Source: Candidatus Binatia bacterium
Lineage (GTDB): Bacteria; Desulfobacterota; Binatia; UBA12015
Assembly (NCBI GenBank): GCA_036563615.1
Contig: DATCMB010000006.1
Location: 62,001-126,000 of the forward strand
DNA length: 64,000 nucleotides
Direction: 5' to 3'
The notes beneath the pieces are model-generated. The model did not search any database, was not told where the DNA came from, and saw only the letters and a program-made list of their open reading frames with translations. Positions 27,976 to 37,990 of the stretch are shown here, in pieces. The translations under genes and the position numbers were made by a program. Each line of letters opens with the position of its first letter. The stretch's first letter is position 1.

Positions 27976-29901
27976 ATGACCCGCCGCCCGCCCGCCGCGC
28001 TCGCCGCACGACTCTGTGCCATCCTCGCTACCCTCTCGCTTGCCGCCTGCAGCGGCGGCGGAGGTGACGGCGGGGGCGGCACGGCGCCACCGCCCTCGGG
28101 CGATCCCGCCTGCGCCGACGCGGCCGAGTCCTACGACAGCACCTTCGCGGGCATCCAGACGAAGATCTTCGAGCGGCGTGGCTGCACGCAGGACGCGTGT
28201 CACGGCAGCGCGACGTCGGGCGGGCTCGATCTGCGGCCGGACGCCGCGTGGGCGAGCGTGTACGACGCGCCGTCGACGGCGAGCGCGCTCGCGCGCGTCG
28301 AGCCGGGCGACGAGGAGCGCAGCTTCCTGTGGCTCAAGCTCGCCGCCGCGACGCGGCCCGGGCAGTACCAGGTGGCGGGCTCACCGATGCCGAGCGGCAT
28401 GCCGCCGCTCAGCGAGGAAGAGCTCGAGCTCGTGCGGCTGTGGATCTACGCCGGCGCGCCCGCAACCGGCGTGGTTCCGGGCAGCGAGGATCTGCTCGGC
28501 GCGTGTCTCCCCGAGCCCGAGCCGCTCGAGATCGAGCCGCTCGCGCCGCCGCCGCCCGGCAAGGGCTTCCAGCTCACCATGCCGGAGTGGGTGCTCGAGG
28601 CCGAGACCGAGTTCGAAGGCTGCATGGCGACCTACTACGACGTCACCGACCAAGTGCCGCCCGAGTTCCAGGATCCGAGCGGCACCATGTTCCGCTTCGG
28701 CGCGACCGAGGTGCGGCAGGACCCGCAGAGCCACCACGTCTTCCTCTACTACCCGACCGCGAACTTCGAGCCCGGCGGCGTCGACGTCTACGCGCCCGAG
28801 TTCGGCCAGTGGACCTGCCGCGGCGGCACCGCGATCGGCGCGCCGTGCGACCCCAAGGCGCCCGACGCCTGCACCGGCGGCGGCGTCTGCGCGAGCGAGC
28901 TGCAGAAGAGCCTCGCCTGCATCGGCTACGGGCCGCGCAGCGCCGGCAACCTGGTGCTGATCGGCGGCGCGGGGCAGCCGGTCTACCGCACCGACTACCT
29001 GCCCGGCGTGTTCGCGCAGCTGCCGATGAAGGGTGTGGTCTACTGGAACAGCCACGCCTTCAACCTGACCAAGAAGGACGGCGTGATGCACGTCAAGCAA
29101 AACTACGAGTTCACGACCGACCAGGAGTACGGGGTCGTCGGGCTCGCCGACTTCTCGGCCATCTTCCGGCCGAACGCGCCGCCCTACACGCGCGAGACCT
29201 ACTGCAACGACCACGTGCTGCCGCGCGGCGCACGCCTCTTCAACCTGTCGACGCACACCCACAAGCGCGGCAAGCGCACCTGGGTGACGCTGCCCGACGG
29301 CACGATGATCTACGAGAACTTCTCCTACACCGACCCGGTGCAGGGCTGGTGGGATCCGCCGCTCGCCTTCGACTCGCCCGATCCGGCCGAGCGCACGCTG
29401 CGCTACTGCGGCACCTACGAGAACGGTCTCGGCCCGAACGACGAGCCCGACCCCGCGCAGGTGACGCGTCTCTCGCGCGTCCGCGTCACCGCGGCGGGAC
29501 AGATCGGCGGCACCTGCAAGCCGGTCGCGTGCACGGCGGGACGGGTCGGCGCGCCGTGCAACGGCGAGGACGACCACGCGGCGTGCGACTCGTCGCCCGG
29601 CGCCGGCGACGGCGAGTGCGACGCCTGCCCGATCACCGGCGGCGAGAGCACCGAGAACGAGATGTTCAACCTGTTCGGCCTCTACTACGTCGATCCCGCG
29701 GTGGCGGGTGAGGACGCGGCGCTGGGCGTCGCGAGCGCGGCCCAGCTCGACGCGCTCGAGGTCGACGCGCGCGGACGCTCGCTCGCGGCGAAGCCGATCC
29801 TGCCGGCGGGCGCGGGCTGTGCGATGGCGCACCCCGGCGTGAGCCACGCGGCGCACGGCATCGTGCAAGCCACCGACGGCCACGCGGGCCACGTGCACTG
29901 A
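27976..29901 (+). CDS. Lipoprotein with cytochrome-like module and type II copper monooxygenase-like domain
   Basis: Start ATG 27976 has GAGGAGA before it. Residues 1-25 are a lipoprotein signal (LAAC, Cys25). Residues 53-165 look like a cytochrome c-type module with an odd CX4CH motif (CTQDACH, 70-76), an RVEPGDEERSF segment and a final RLWIYAGAP. From about 195 the protein resembles copper type II ascorbate-dependent monooxygenases (PHM/DBH): MPEWVLEAETEFEGC, then possible CuH ligands H253, H254 and H360, and CuM ligands H427 and H429 (THTHKRG) and M563 in NEMFNLFGLYY. All six metal-ligand positions seem filled. It is probably an envelope copper oxygenase with an electron-transfer module. 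The substrate is unknown. Confidence 0.78.
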   Translation: MTRRPPAALAARLCAILATLSLAACSGGGGDGGGGTAPPPSGDPACADAAESYDSTFAGIQTKIFERRGCTQDACHGSATSGGLDLRPDAAWASVYDAPSTASALARVEPGDEERSFLWLKLAAATRPGQYQVAGSPMPSGMPPLSEEELELVRLWIYAGAPATGVVPGSEDLLGACLPEPEPLEIEPLAPPPPGKGFQLTMPEWVLEAETEFEGCMATYYDVTDQVPPEFQDPSGTMFRFGATEVRQDPQSHHVFLYYPTANFEPGGVDVYAPEFGQWTCRGGTAIGAPCDPKAPDACTGGGVCASELQKSLACIGYGPRSAGNLVLIGGAGQPVYRTDYLPGVFAQLPMKGVVYWNSHAFNLTKKDGVMHVKQNYEFTTDQEYGVVGLADFSAIFRPNAPPYTRETYCNDHVLPRGARLFNLSTHTHKRGKRTWVTLPDGTMIYENFSYTDPVQGWWDPPLAFDSPDPAERTLRYCGTYENGLGPNDEPDPAQVTRLSRVRVTAAGQIGGTCKPVACTAGRVGAPCNGEDDHAACDSSPGAGDGECDACPITGGESTENEMFNLFGLYYVDPAVAGEDAALGVASAAQLDALEVDARGRSLAAKPILPAGAGCAMAHPGVSHAAHGIVQATDGHAGHVH

Positions 29902-29990
29902 GCACACGCGGAACGGGTCGCGTCGTCGCTCCCCGCAAGCGAGCGCGACGCGACCTTGAACCGCTGCTTCGCGCCTGACAACGTCGCCGG

Positions 29991-30977
29991 ATGGCCTACG
30001 ATCCTCTCTCGCGCGCGCAGCGCCGCACCGTCCAAGCGAACGGCATCCGCATCTCGTTTCTCGAGCAGGGCGAGGGCCCGGCCGTCGTCCTGAGCCACGG
30101 CTTCCCCGAGCTCGCGTACTCGTGGCGCCACCAGATCCCGGCGCTCGCCGACGCGGGCTTCCGCGTGATCGCGCCCGATCAGCGCGGCTACGGCGACACC
30201 GACCGTCCCGAGGCCGTCGAGGCGTACGACATCCACCACCTGACCGGCGACCTGGTCGGTCTGCTCGACGCGCTCGGCATCGAGCGCGCGGTGTTCGCGG
30301 GCCACGACTGGGGCGGGCTCGTCGTCTGGCAGATGCCGCTCCTGCACCCCGATCGCGTGGCCGGCGTGATCGGCGTCAACACGCCGGCTTTCCAGCGCGC
30401 GCCGATGCCGCCGACGCAGATCTTCCGCGCGATGTTCGGCGACAACTACTACGTCGTGCACTTCCAGCAGCCGGGTGTCGCCGACGCCGCGCTCGCGCGC
30501 AACGTGCGCCGCGTGTTCACGCAGATCATGCGTCGCGGCGTGCCGCTCGATCAGCTCGCCGCGCGCGCGGTGAACGCCGAGGGCAAGATCCGCAACTTCG
30601 TCGAGCTGGTGGAAGGCGAGGAGGCGCTGGGCGAGCCGTTCCTCGAGGAGCACGAGCTCGAGGTCTACGTGCGCGCCTTCGAGCGCACCGGCTTCACCGG
30701 CGGCATCAACTGGTACCGCAACCTCGACCGCAACTGGGAGACGACGCCGCAGCTCGCCGGCGCGCGCATCGACGTGCCGTCGCTGATGGTCACCGCCGAG
30801 CTCGATCCCGTGCTGCGTCCCGAGATGGCGGAGCAGATGAGGTCGTTCATGTCCGACCTCGAGATCGTCATGATCCGGGACTGCGGCCACTGGACGCAGC
30901 AGGAGAAGCCCGAGGAGCTCAACCGCGCGATGATCGACTGGCTGACGCGTCGCTTCGCGGCGCCGCGCGCAGCGTGA
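29991..30977 (+). CDS. Soluble epoxide hydrolase-type alpha/beta hydrolase
   Basis: The 328-aa protein has oxyanion motif SHGFPELAYSW, DQRGYGDTDRP, nucleophile Asp in FAGHDWGGLV, cap-domain Tyr in INWYRNL, acid in ELDPVLRP and base in RDCGHWTQQEKP. This matches bacterial epoxide hydrolases, which open epoxides to diols in the cytoplasm. A haloalkane dehalogenase is less likely because the Trp after the nucleophile is common to both but HGFPE and the cap Tyr fit epoxide hydrolases. Its 3' end overlaps the convergent kinase gene by 59 bases. Confidence 0.9.
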   Translation: MAYDPLSRAQRRTVQANGIRISFLEQGEGPAVVLSHGFPELAYSWRHQIPALADAGFRVIAPDQRGYGDTDRPEAVEAYDIHHLTGDLVGLLDALGIERAVFAGHDWGGLVVWQMPLLHPDRVAGVIGVNTPAFQRAPMPPTQIFRAMFGDNYYVVHFQQPGVADAALARNVRRVFTQIMRRGVPLDQLAARAVNAEGKIRNFVELVEGEEALGEPFLEEHELEVYVRAFERTGFTGGINWYRNLDRNWETTPQLAGARIDVPSLMVTAELDPVLRPEMAEQMRSFMSDLEIVMIRDCGHWTQQEKPEELNRAMIDWLTRRFAAPRAA

Positions 30978-31686
30978 TCGCGAAGCTCGTCCCGACGCCG
31001 GGACGCGAGCTGACCGCGATGCTGCCGCCGCAGGCCTCGATCGCCTGACGCGCGAGCGTCAAGCCAAGACCGCCGCCCGGCGCGGTCGCGTTCGACGCCC
31101 GCTGCAGCGGCGCGAACACCCGCGCGCGCTCGCCGCGCGGGATGCCCGCGCCGTTGTCGGACAGCGTGAGCGTCCAGATCGCGCCGCGCCGCCAGGCGCG
31201 CAGCGCGATCACCAGCGCGACGTCGGGACGGCGGTGCTGCACGGCGTTGCGCACCAAGTTGCGCAGCGCGATGCGCAGCCGCTCGCGCTCCGCGAGCACC
31301 GCGGGCAGGCGGCTGCGGACCTCGAAGCGCGCCCCGACGAGCCGCAGCTCGACGTCGACGTCGTCGCGCACGGTCGCGACCAGCTCGCCCAGGTCGACGG
31401 TCTCGAGCGTCGCCTCGCCCTCGCGCGCGAGCAGCGCCGGCAGCGACGTCAAGAGCTCGTCCGCCTTGGCGAGGCTCTGGCGCGCGATCTCGACCAGCAG
31501 CGGCAGGTCGGCGCGCAGATCGCCGACGTCGCGCGCGAGGCGCGCGAGACGATGGACCGCGGCGCCGGCGGTCGCGACCGGTCCGCGCAGGTCGTGGCAG
31601 ATCGCGAGGCAGAAGCGCTCGAGCGGGTCGCTTCGCGGCGGCAGCGCACCCGTGGACGATGCTCGCTGGACGTCGAAGCCTTCCAT
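30919..31686 (-). CDS. Small orphan histidine kinase
   Basis: The 255-aa protein holds only the kinase core. The phospho-acceptor His is in CLAICHDLRGPVA, the N-box in LRNLVRNAVQH, G1 in DNGAGIP and G2 in GGGLGLTLARQ. There is no membrane segment and no sensor domain ahead of the H-box, and no response regulator gene beside it, so it may act on a distant partner or take input from another protein. It is followed on the same strand (upstream side) by a PadR gene. The last 59 bases are shared with the epoxide hydrolase gene in the opposite direction. Confidence 0.85.
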   Translation of the reverse strand: MEGFDVQRASSTGALPPRSDPLERFCLAICHDLRGPVATAGAAVHRLARLARDVGDLRADLPLLVEIARQSLAKADELLTSLPALLAREGEATLETVDLGELVATVRDDVDVELRLVGARFEVRSRLPAVLAERERLRIALRNLVRNAVQHRRPDVALVIALRAWRRGAIWTLTLSDNGAGIPRGERARVFAPLQRASNATAPGGGLGLTLARQAIEACGGSIAVSSRPGVGTSFAITLRAAPRSDASASRSSRG

Positions 31687-31751
31687 GTCGCGTCGAGTAG
31701 GAACGATCGCGCGCGGAGGCCAGAGGCGGCGCGCAGATCATGCACCGCGTG

Positions 31752-32297
31752 TCAATCGCAGACGGTCGTCGTCGCGCATCGATCCCGTGCTGCGAGGTCC
31801 TGCTCGACGCGCGCGAGCCAGCGCAGCTCGGCCGCGACGTGACGCTGCAAGGCGCGCGTCACGACGTCGCCCGCCGCGTCGCCGCGCCGAGCGACGACGG
31901 CCGCGCGGCGCTCGAGAAGGCGCGCCATCGTCGCGCAGCGCTCGCGCTGACGCCCGAGCACGCGCGCGAGCGCGTCCGCGTCGCCGGACCACGCGAGCAG
32001 GGCGAGCCGCGCCGGCAGATCGCTGCGCGGCTCGCGCAGGTCGAGCGGCCGCGCGAGCCAGCGGCGCAGCCGCGCGCGCCCGGCGGCGGACGCGACCCAG
32101 GCGCGCCGTCGACCCGCCGGCGACGCGTCCTCCGCGATCACCAGGCCGTCGCGCGACAGACGCTCGAGCGTCGCGTACACTTGCCCCTGGTTCACGGTCC
32201 GGATACCGGTCAGCGCATGGCTCAGCTCGCGGCGGACGGCGTAGCCGTGCTTCGCGCCGCCCGAGAGGATCGCCAGGATCGCATGCTCGAGGTCCAT
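31752..32297 (-). CDS. PadR-family transcriptional regulator
   Basis: Start chosen at ATG 32297, where the family similarity begins (MDLEHAILAILSGGAKHGYAV); codons upstream are Arg-rich and have no family support. The 181-aa protein has the PadR winged helix, with TVNQGQVYATLERLSRDGLV as recognition helix and wing, and a C-terminal helical dimerisation part. It is divergent from sixA across 91 bases and lies upstream of the orphan kinase. No operator was recognised in the divergent gap. Confidence 0.85.
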   Translation of the reverse strand: MDLEHAILAILSGGAKHGYAVRRELSHALTGIRTVNQGQVYATLERLSRDGLVIAEDASPAGRRRAWVASAAGRARLRRWLARPLDLREPRSDLPARLALLAWSGDADALARVLGRQRERCATMARLLERRAAVVARRGDAAGDVVTRALQRHVAAELRWLARVEQDLAARDRCATTTVCD

Positions 32298-32388
32298 GCC
32301 GCCGTCTTCTGCACGCGCACCGCGCAGGCAAGCGTCCCGGGCGGGGCGGCGTGAAAAAATGGCACGCATGGCAAGTCGGTGAGGAGCC

Positions 32389-32895
32389 ATGAAGGAGCGC
32401 CGCGTCTACATCGTCCGTCACGCGATCGCGGAGGAGGAGTCTGCCTCGGGGCGTGACGAGGATCGTGAGCTGACCCCCGAGGGGCGCAAGAAGATGAAGC
32501 GCGCCGCGCGCGGCCTCGTCGAGCTCGAGGTCACGCTCCAGCGCATCGTGACGAGCCCGCTCGTGCGCGCGCGGCAGACGGCCGAGATCCTGGGCGAGGC
32601 GTTCCCGGACGTGCCGATCGAGGTCGCCGACGCGCTCGCGCCCGGCGTCGACGAGCGCGCGCTCACCCGGCTCCTGAACGGCCGCTACGCGGGCGAGAGC
32701 GTCGCGCTGGTCGGCCACGAGCCCGACCTCGGCGAGCTGCTCTCTTACTGGCTCACCGGCTCACGGCACGCGTTCGAGACGCGCTTCAAGAAGGGCGCGG
32801 TCGCGTGCCTCGCGACCGACGAGCTGCCGCCGACCGGCAAGGCGATGTTCGAGTGGATGATGACCGCGGCGCAGCTCGGCGCGATCGCGAAGTAG
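32389..32895 (+). CDS. sixA: Phosphohistidine phosphatase SixA-type
   Basis: The 168-aa protein has the histidine-phosphatase signature VYIVRHAIAEEE near its start, then LTPEGRKKM, IVTSPLVRARQTAEI and the second His in ALVGHEPDLGEL. Small size without extra domains fits SixA, which removes phosphate from protein His residues such as in HPt domains. The orphan histidine kinase 0.7 kb away makes a signalling link possible but unproven. The gene ends within a short direct repeat. Confidence 0.88.
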   Translation: MKERRVYIVRHAIAEEESASGRDEDRELTPEGRKKMKRAARGLVELEVTLQRIVTSPLVRARQTAEILGEAFPDVPIEVADALAPGVDERALTRLLNGRYAGESVALVGHEPDLGELLSYWLTGSRHAFETRFKKGAVACLATDELPPTGKAMFEWMMTAAQLGAIAK

Positions 32896-32916
32896 GCGCT
32901 CGGCGCGATCGCGAAG
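32875..32916. repeat. 18-base direct repeat spanning the sixA stop codon
   Basis: CTCGGCGCGATCGCGAAG occurs at 32875-32892 and again at 32899-32916, a 24-base period. The first copy encodes the last residues of SixA (LGAIAK) and the second follows the stop codon. It looks like a small recent tandem duplication. Confidence 0.85.
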
Positions 32917-32975
32917 GAGCGGCGTAGCGCGGCGCGGTGCCGCGCGCCCGAGGTCACGCTTGCGCGACGCGCGCG

Positions 32976-33608
32976 TCACTCGTTCGGGAACAGCACGAGC
33001 CCGCGCGCGCGCGTGCGCCGCAGCAGGTCGAGGAACTCGCGGCGGCTCACGTTGCGCGCCCCGAGCCGCTCCATGTGCGGCGTCATCACCTGGATGTCGA
33101 TCCACTCCGCGCCGCGCGACGCGAGGTGGTCGATCAGGAAGAGCAGCGCGAGCTTCGACGCGTAGGGCTCGTGGTAGAACATGCTCTCCGCGGAGAACGC
33201 GCCGTCCGTGTCGACCCCGTAGACCCCGCCGACGAGCCGTCCGTCGAGCCAGGCTTCCACGCTGTGCGCGATCCCGAGGCCGTGCAGGCGGACGTACGCT
33301 TCGCGCAGCTCGTCGGTGATCCAGGTGCCGTCCTGTCCGGGGCGCGGAGTGGTCGCGCAGTTCTCGATCACCTCGGCGAACGCGGCGTCGATGGTGAAGC
33401 GGAAGCGGCTCTTGCGCCGCGCGCGCGCCAGGCTGCGCGGGACGTGCAGCCGCGAGAACTCGAGGATCGCGCGCTCGCGCGGGCAGAACCACAGGAGCGG
33501 CAGGTCGTCCGCGGGCCACGGGAAGACGCCGTTGCGGTACGCCTGCCGTAGCGTCTCGGGCTCGAGGTTGCCGCCCAAGGCGACGATGTCGTCACTCGTC
33601 GTGGACAT
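32976..33608 (-). CDS. aat: Leucyl/phenylalanyl-tRNA-protein transferase
   Basis: The 210-aa protein matches Aat over its full length: ALGGNLEPETLRQAYRNGVFPW, LWFCPRERAILE, FAEVIENCATTPRPGQDGTWI, then SVEAWLDGRLVGGVYGV and FSAESMFY. It adds Leu or Phe to N-terminal Arg or Lys of proteins, marking them for ClpS/ClpAP. No clpS or clpA is in the window. It converges with sixA. Confidence 0.95.
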   Translation of the reverse strand: MSTTSDDIVALGGNLEPETLRQAYRNGVFPWPADDLPLLWFCPRERAILEFSRLHVPRSLARARRKSRFRFTIDAAFAEVIENCATTPRPGQDGTWITDELREAYVRLHGLGIAHSVEAWLDGRLVGGVYGVDTDGAFSAESMFYHEPYASKLALLFLIDHLASRGAEWIDIQVMTPHMERLGARNVSRREFLDLLRRTRARGLVLFPNE

Positions 33609-33650
33609 CCGAGCGGTACTCCCCCAGCGTGGCGCGCCGAGGCGCGGGAG

Positions 33651-34598
33651 TCAAAGGGACCCTGCGACGTCGATGCGCGCCAGCACGCCGTAGTGGTCCG
33701 ACGGCCAGACGAAGCGTCCGTCGGCGGTGCGGTGCGGCTCGTCGAGGATGACGCGGCTCTCGAGCACCCGCGCGGTGTGCTCGGTGCCGGCGCCGACGAA
33801 GATGAAGTCGACCCGACGCGACGCCGTGCGCTGCTCGACGGCGGGATTCTGCCAGACGGTCGCGCCGACCGCGGTGGGGTTCGCGACCCGGAAGGCGTCC
33901 GCGAGCCGCGCGAGGCGTACGAGCCGTGCCATCTCCGGCATGTCGGCGGTGGCGTTGAAATCGCCCATCAGCACCGACGGCAGCGCGCTGCGCGTCTCGT
34001 CGACGAAGCGCGCGAGCGCCTCCGCCTGACAGGCGCCCCAGGAGAGGTGGGTCGAGAACACCGGCATCTCGCCCCACGGTGTCTCGACGTCGGCGCGCAC
34101 GGCGACGCGGACGTCGAACAGACCGCCGCAGCGTGGCAGCGGACGCACCTCGCTGCGCACGATCGGGAAGCGGCTCAGCACCGCGGGACCCTCGGTGAAG
34201 TTCATCACCAGCCCGATCAGGTCGTCGACCGGCCACCAGCCGGTCAGGCGGAACAGCGCCGGCGCGTAGACGTAGTGGAAGCCGAGGCGCTCGGCGAGGC
34301 GCTCGGCGGTGTTGCCGCGCGCGCGGCCGGTCGACGCCTCCTGCACCCCGACGACGTCGACGCCGCTGCGCTCGAGCTCGGCGGCGATCAGCTCGAGGCG
34401 CTCGTCGATCCCGGCCTCGTCGCCGAACAGCCCCGAGGCGACGCCGCCGTGCAGCAGGTTGATGGTGACGAAGACCAGCGGCCGTGGCGGCACGTGCTCG
34501 GGTTGCCCGCCCTCATCCGCGGCCGACGCGGGCGCGAGGCTCGTTGCCGCGAGGAGGAGCAGGGCGAGCGCGTACACGGTGGCGGGACGCTGTCGCAC
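33651..34598 (-). CDS. Secreted endonuclease/exonuclease/phosphatase-family protein
   Basis: The 315-aa protein has a signal peptide ending near APASA. The EEP fold is shown by FVTINLLHGG, metal Glu in VVGVQEAS, STHLSWG, LMGDFNATAD, RRVDFIFVG and catalytic His in WPSDHYGVLA. Secreted members include sphingomyelinases, phosphatases and nucleases. The specific substrate is not evident. The Asp/Asn/His set is complete, so it should be active. Confidence 0.88.
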   Translation of the reverse strand: MRQRPATVYALALLLLAATSLAPASAADEGGQPEHVPPRPLVFVTINLLHGGVASGLFGDEAGIDERLELIAAELERSGVDVVGVQEASTGRARGNTAERLAERLGFHYVYAPALFRLTGWWPVDDLIGLVMNFTEGPAVLSRFPIVRSEVRPLPRCGGLFDVRVAVRADVETPWGEMPVFSTHLSWGACQAEALARFVDETRSALPSVLMGDFNATADMPEMARLVRLARLADAFRVANPTAVGATVWQNPAVEQRTASRRVDFIFVGAGTEHTARVLESRVILDEPHRTADGRFVWPSDHYGVLARIDVAGSL

Positions 34599-34731
34599 GC
34601 TCCCCGATTCGATCCCTGCCGCGCGCGGCTGTCAAAGCGCGCGTGCCGTGTCGTGTGCGCGTGCGTCGGGCGCGCGACGTGTCGAGCGGTGGCGTGTCGA
34701 GCGCGCGTGCAGCGGGCGTGCGCCGCGCGGC

Positions 34732-35517
34732 TCACGAGCGCGCGCGCCGCCACGCCGGGTTCGGGCGGACGAGCGCGAACGCCTGCGGCATGTCCCAGCC
34801 GCCGATACCGCGCTCCGCGTCCCAGAAGCGCTTCTCGACCCAGGCCGCGAACGCGCGCTCGCTCGGCAGGCGCGTGAAGCCCGCGCGCTTGCGGTCGCAC
34901 AGCATGAAGCGCGCGATCTCGAGCGTGTCGGCGAGCGACGTCGTGACGAGCCGCCCCGGCGCCGCGCGCAGCTCGAGCGTGAACTCGGGGTTGCGGCGCA
35001 GATCCTCGGCGAGCCGGTAGAGGTCGAAGCGCTGCGCGCCGAACTCCTCGAGCATCGCGTTGCAGCCGCTCTCCGGGTGCTTGAGCACGACGAGCAGCAC
35101 GCCGTCGTCGGTGAGCTGACGCGCGCAGCGCACGACGGTCGCGCCCCAGAGATGGTCGGGCACGTGGTAGAGGACGTGGCTCAGCACCGCGACGTCGACG
35201 CGCTCGGGCAGCACGGCCTCGTCGATCGTCGCCGCGATCACGCGCGCCGCGGGAGCCGCTTGGGCGAGACGCTCGCGCATCGCGGCGCTCGGCTCGACCG
35301 CCCAGACCTCGTCGAAGCGCGCGCACAGCTCGCGCGTGATGCGTCCCGTGCCCGCGCCCCAGTCGACGGCGCGCGCGGTGCGCGGACGCCCCGCGCAGAT
35401 CGCGTCGACCATGGCGAGCAGCTCGCGCTCCCCGTCGCGGTCGCCCGCGACGAGCTTCTGGAACGCCGCCGCGTACTCGGCGGAGAGCTCGTCGAAGAAG
35501 CGGACCTCCTGCTCCAC
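34732..35517 (-). CDS. SAM-dependent methyltransferase
   Basis: The 261-aa protein starts at GTG 35517 and has the class I methyltransferase fold: VDWGAGTGRITREL (SAM-binding motif I), VWAVEPSAAMRERL, a DVAVLSHVLYHVPD motif and a final strand FALVRPNP. The substrate is unknown. It lies between the NorR gene and the EEP gene, all on the minus strand, 65 bases after norR, so it may be transcribed with norR. Confidence 0.87.
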   Translation of the reverse strand: MEQEVRFFDELSAEYAAAFQKLVAGDRDGERELLAMVDAICAGRPRTARAVDWGAGTGRITRELCARFDEVWAVEPSAAMRERLAQAAPAARVIAATIDEAVLPERVDVAVLSHVLYHVPDHLWGATVVRCARQLTDDGVLLVVLKHPESGCNAMLEEFGAQRFDLYRLAEDLRRNPEFTLELRAAPGRLVTTSLADTLEIARFMLCDRKRAGFTRLPSERAFAAWVEKRFWDAERGIGGWDMPQAFALVRPNPAWRRARS

Positions 35518-35582
35518 GGCTCGCCTATCGGTCGTTTCCGGGCCGCGCTCCAGCGCAGCGCGAGCGCTTCCCGCGCAGCGCT

Positions 35583-37145
<1,563 letters not shown>

Positions 37146-37148
37146 GTT

Positions 37149-37204
37149 GTGCAGCTAACTACGCCGTTGTCGATCCTGCAACATCGAATGCGTGTGAGAA
37201 TCAC
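37149..37204. promoter_or_regulatory. Candidate NorR enhancer sites (GT-N7-AC)
   Basis: Two matches to the NorR core GT-N7-AC lie in the norR-ric gap: GTGCAGCTAAC (37149-37159) and GTGAGAATCAC (37194-37204), about 45-110 bases upstream of the sigma-54 promoter. The motif is short, so chance is possible, but position and the divergent norR gene support it. An ATCATT/AATGAT inverted repeat at 37208-37230 lies between these sites and the promoter. Confidence 0.5.
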
Positions 37205-37245
37205 GACATCATTAGAAAACACCCAATGATCGCGAGCTGATCTAT

Positions 37246-37262
37246 AAGGCCAGCATCTTGCG
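37246..37262 (+). promoter_or_regulatory. Sigma-54 promoter for ric-norZ
   Basis: AAGGCCAGCATCTTGCG places GG (37248-37249) and GC (37260-37261) exactly ten bases apart, the invariant -24/-12 spacing, with a full TTGC at -12. It is 43 bases before the ric start codon and points toward it. Confidence 0.75.
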
Positions 37263-37304
37263 TTGCCGAGGGTCGCGCACCCCGGTGCGCCACGGAGGCA
37301 ACGC

Positions 37305-37973
37305 ATGATGGACCTTTCGCAATCGACCCTGGCCGAGCTCGCGAGCAGCCTGCCCGCCGCGGCGCGCGTCTTCCGCCGTCACGCGCTCGACTTCTGCTGC
37401 CGTGGCGGCCGCACGCTCGCCGAGGCCTGCGCGGCGCGCGCGCTCGATCCGAGCGCGGTCGCGGCCGAGATCGAGCGCGAGTCGGCGGCCGCCACCGAGC
37501 CGTCCGAGCGCTGGGCGGAGCGGCCGCTCGAGGAGCTCGTCAATCACATCCTCGACCGCTTCCACGAGCCGCTGCGTCCCGAGCTCGCGCGTCTCGTCGA
37601 GCTCGCCCGCAAGGTCGAGCGGGTGCACGGCGACAAGCCGTCGTGTCCGCGCGGGCTCGCGGACCACCTCGCCGCGACCGCCGACGACCTCGAGGCGCAC
37701 CTCATGAAGGAGGAGCAGGTGCTCTTCCCGCTCATCCTGCGCGGCGGCGGTCGGAGCGCCGGCATGCCGATCCGCATCATGACGCTCGAGCACGAGGGCC
37801 ACGGTGACGCCCTGCGCCGCACGCGCGAGCTCACCGGGGATCTCGTCCCGCCGCCCGAGGCGTGCGCGTCGTGGAAGGCGCTCTACCTCGGCCTCGAGCA
37901 GCTCGAGGCCGACCTCTTCGAGCACATCCACCTCGAGAACAACGTCCTCTTCCCGCGCGCCCTGCGCGCCTGA
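37305..37973 (+). CDS. ric: Iron-sulfur cluster repair di-iron protein (Ric/YtfE/ScdA)
   Basis: ATG 37305 has GGAGG six bases before it; a second ATG follows at once. The 222-aa protein has the N-terminal ScdA-type domain with HALDFCCRGGRTLAEAC, then a hemerythrin-like domain whose ligands are His in ILDRFHEPLR, ADHLAATADDLEAHLMKEEQVLFP, LEHEGHGDALRR and FEHIHLENNVLFP. It repairs iron-sulfur clusters and handles NO damage. Regulation by NorR via sigma-54 is expected from the upstream sites. norZ follows after 17 bases. Confidence 0.93.
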   Translation: MMDLSQSTLAELASSLPAAARVFRRHALDFCCRGGRTLAEACAARALDPSAVAAEIERESAAATEPSERWAERPLEELVNHILDRFHEPLRPELARLVELARKVERVHGDKPSCPRGLADHLAATADDLEAHLMKEEQVLFPLILRGGGRSAGMPIRIMTLEHEGHGDALRRTRELTGDLVPPPEACASWKALYLGLEQLEADLFEHIHLENNVLFPRALRA

Positions 37974-37990
37974 CCCCACTGGTGGAGATC

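Noticed and set aside
31738..32718. A longer upstream start for the PadR gene
   Set aside because: Family similarity starts at 32297; upstream codons overlap sixA on the other strand and are Arg-rich.
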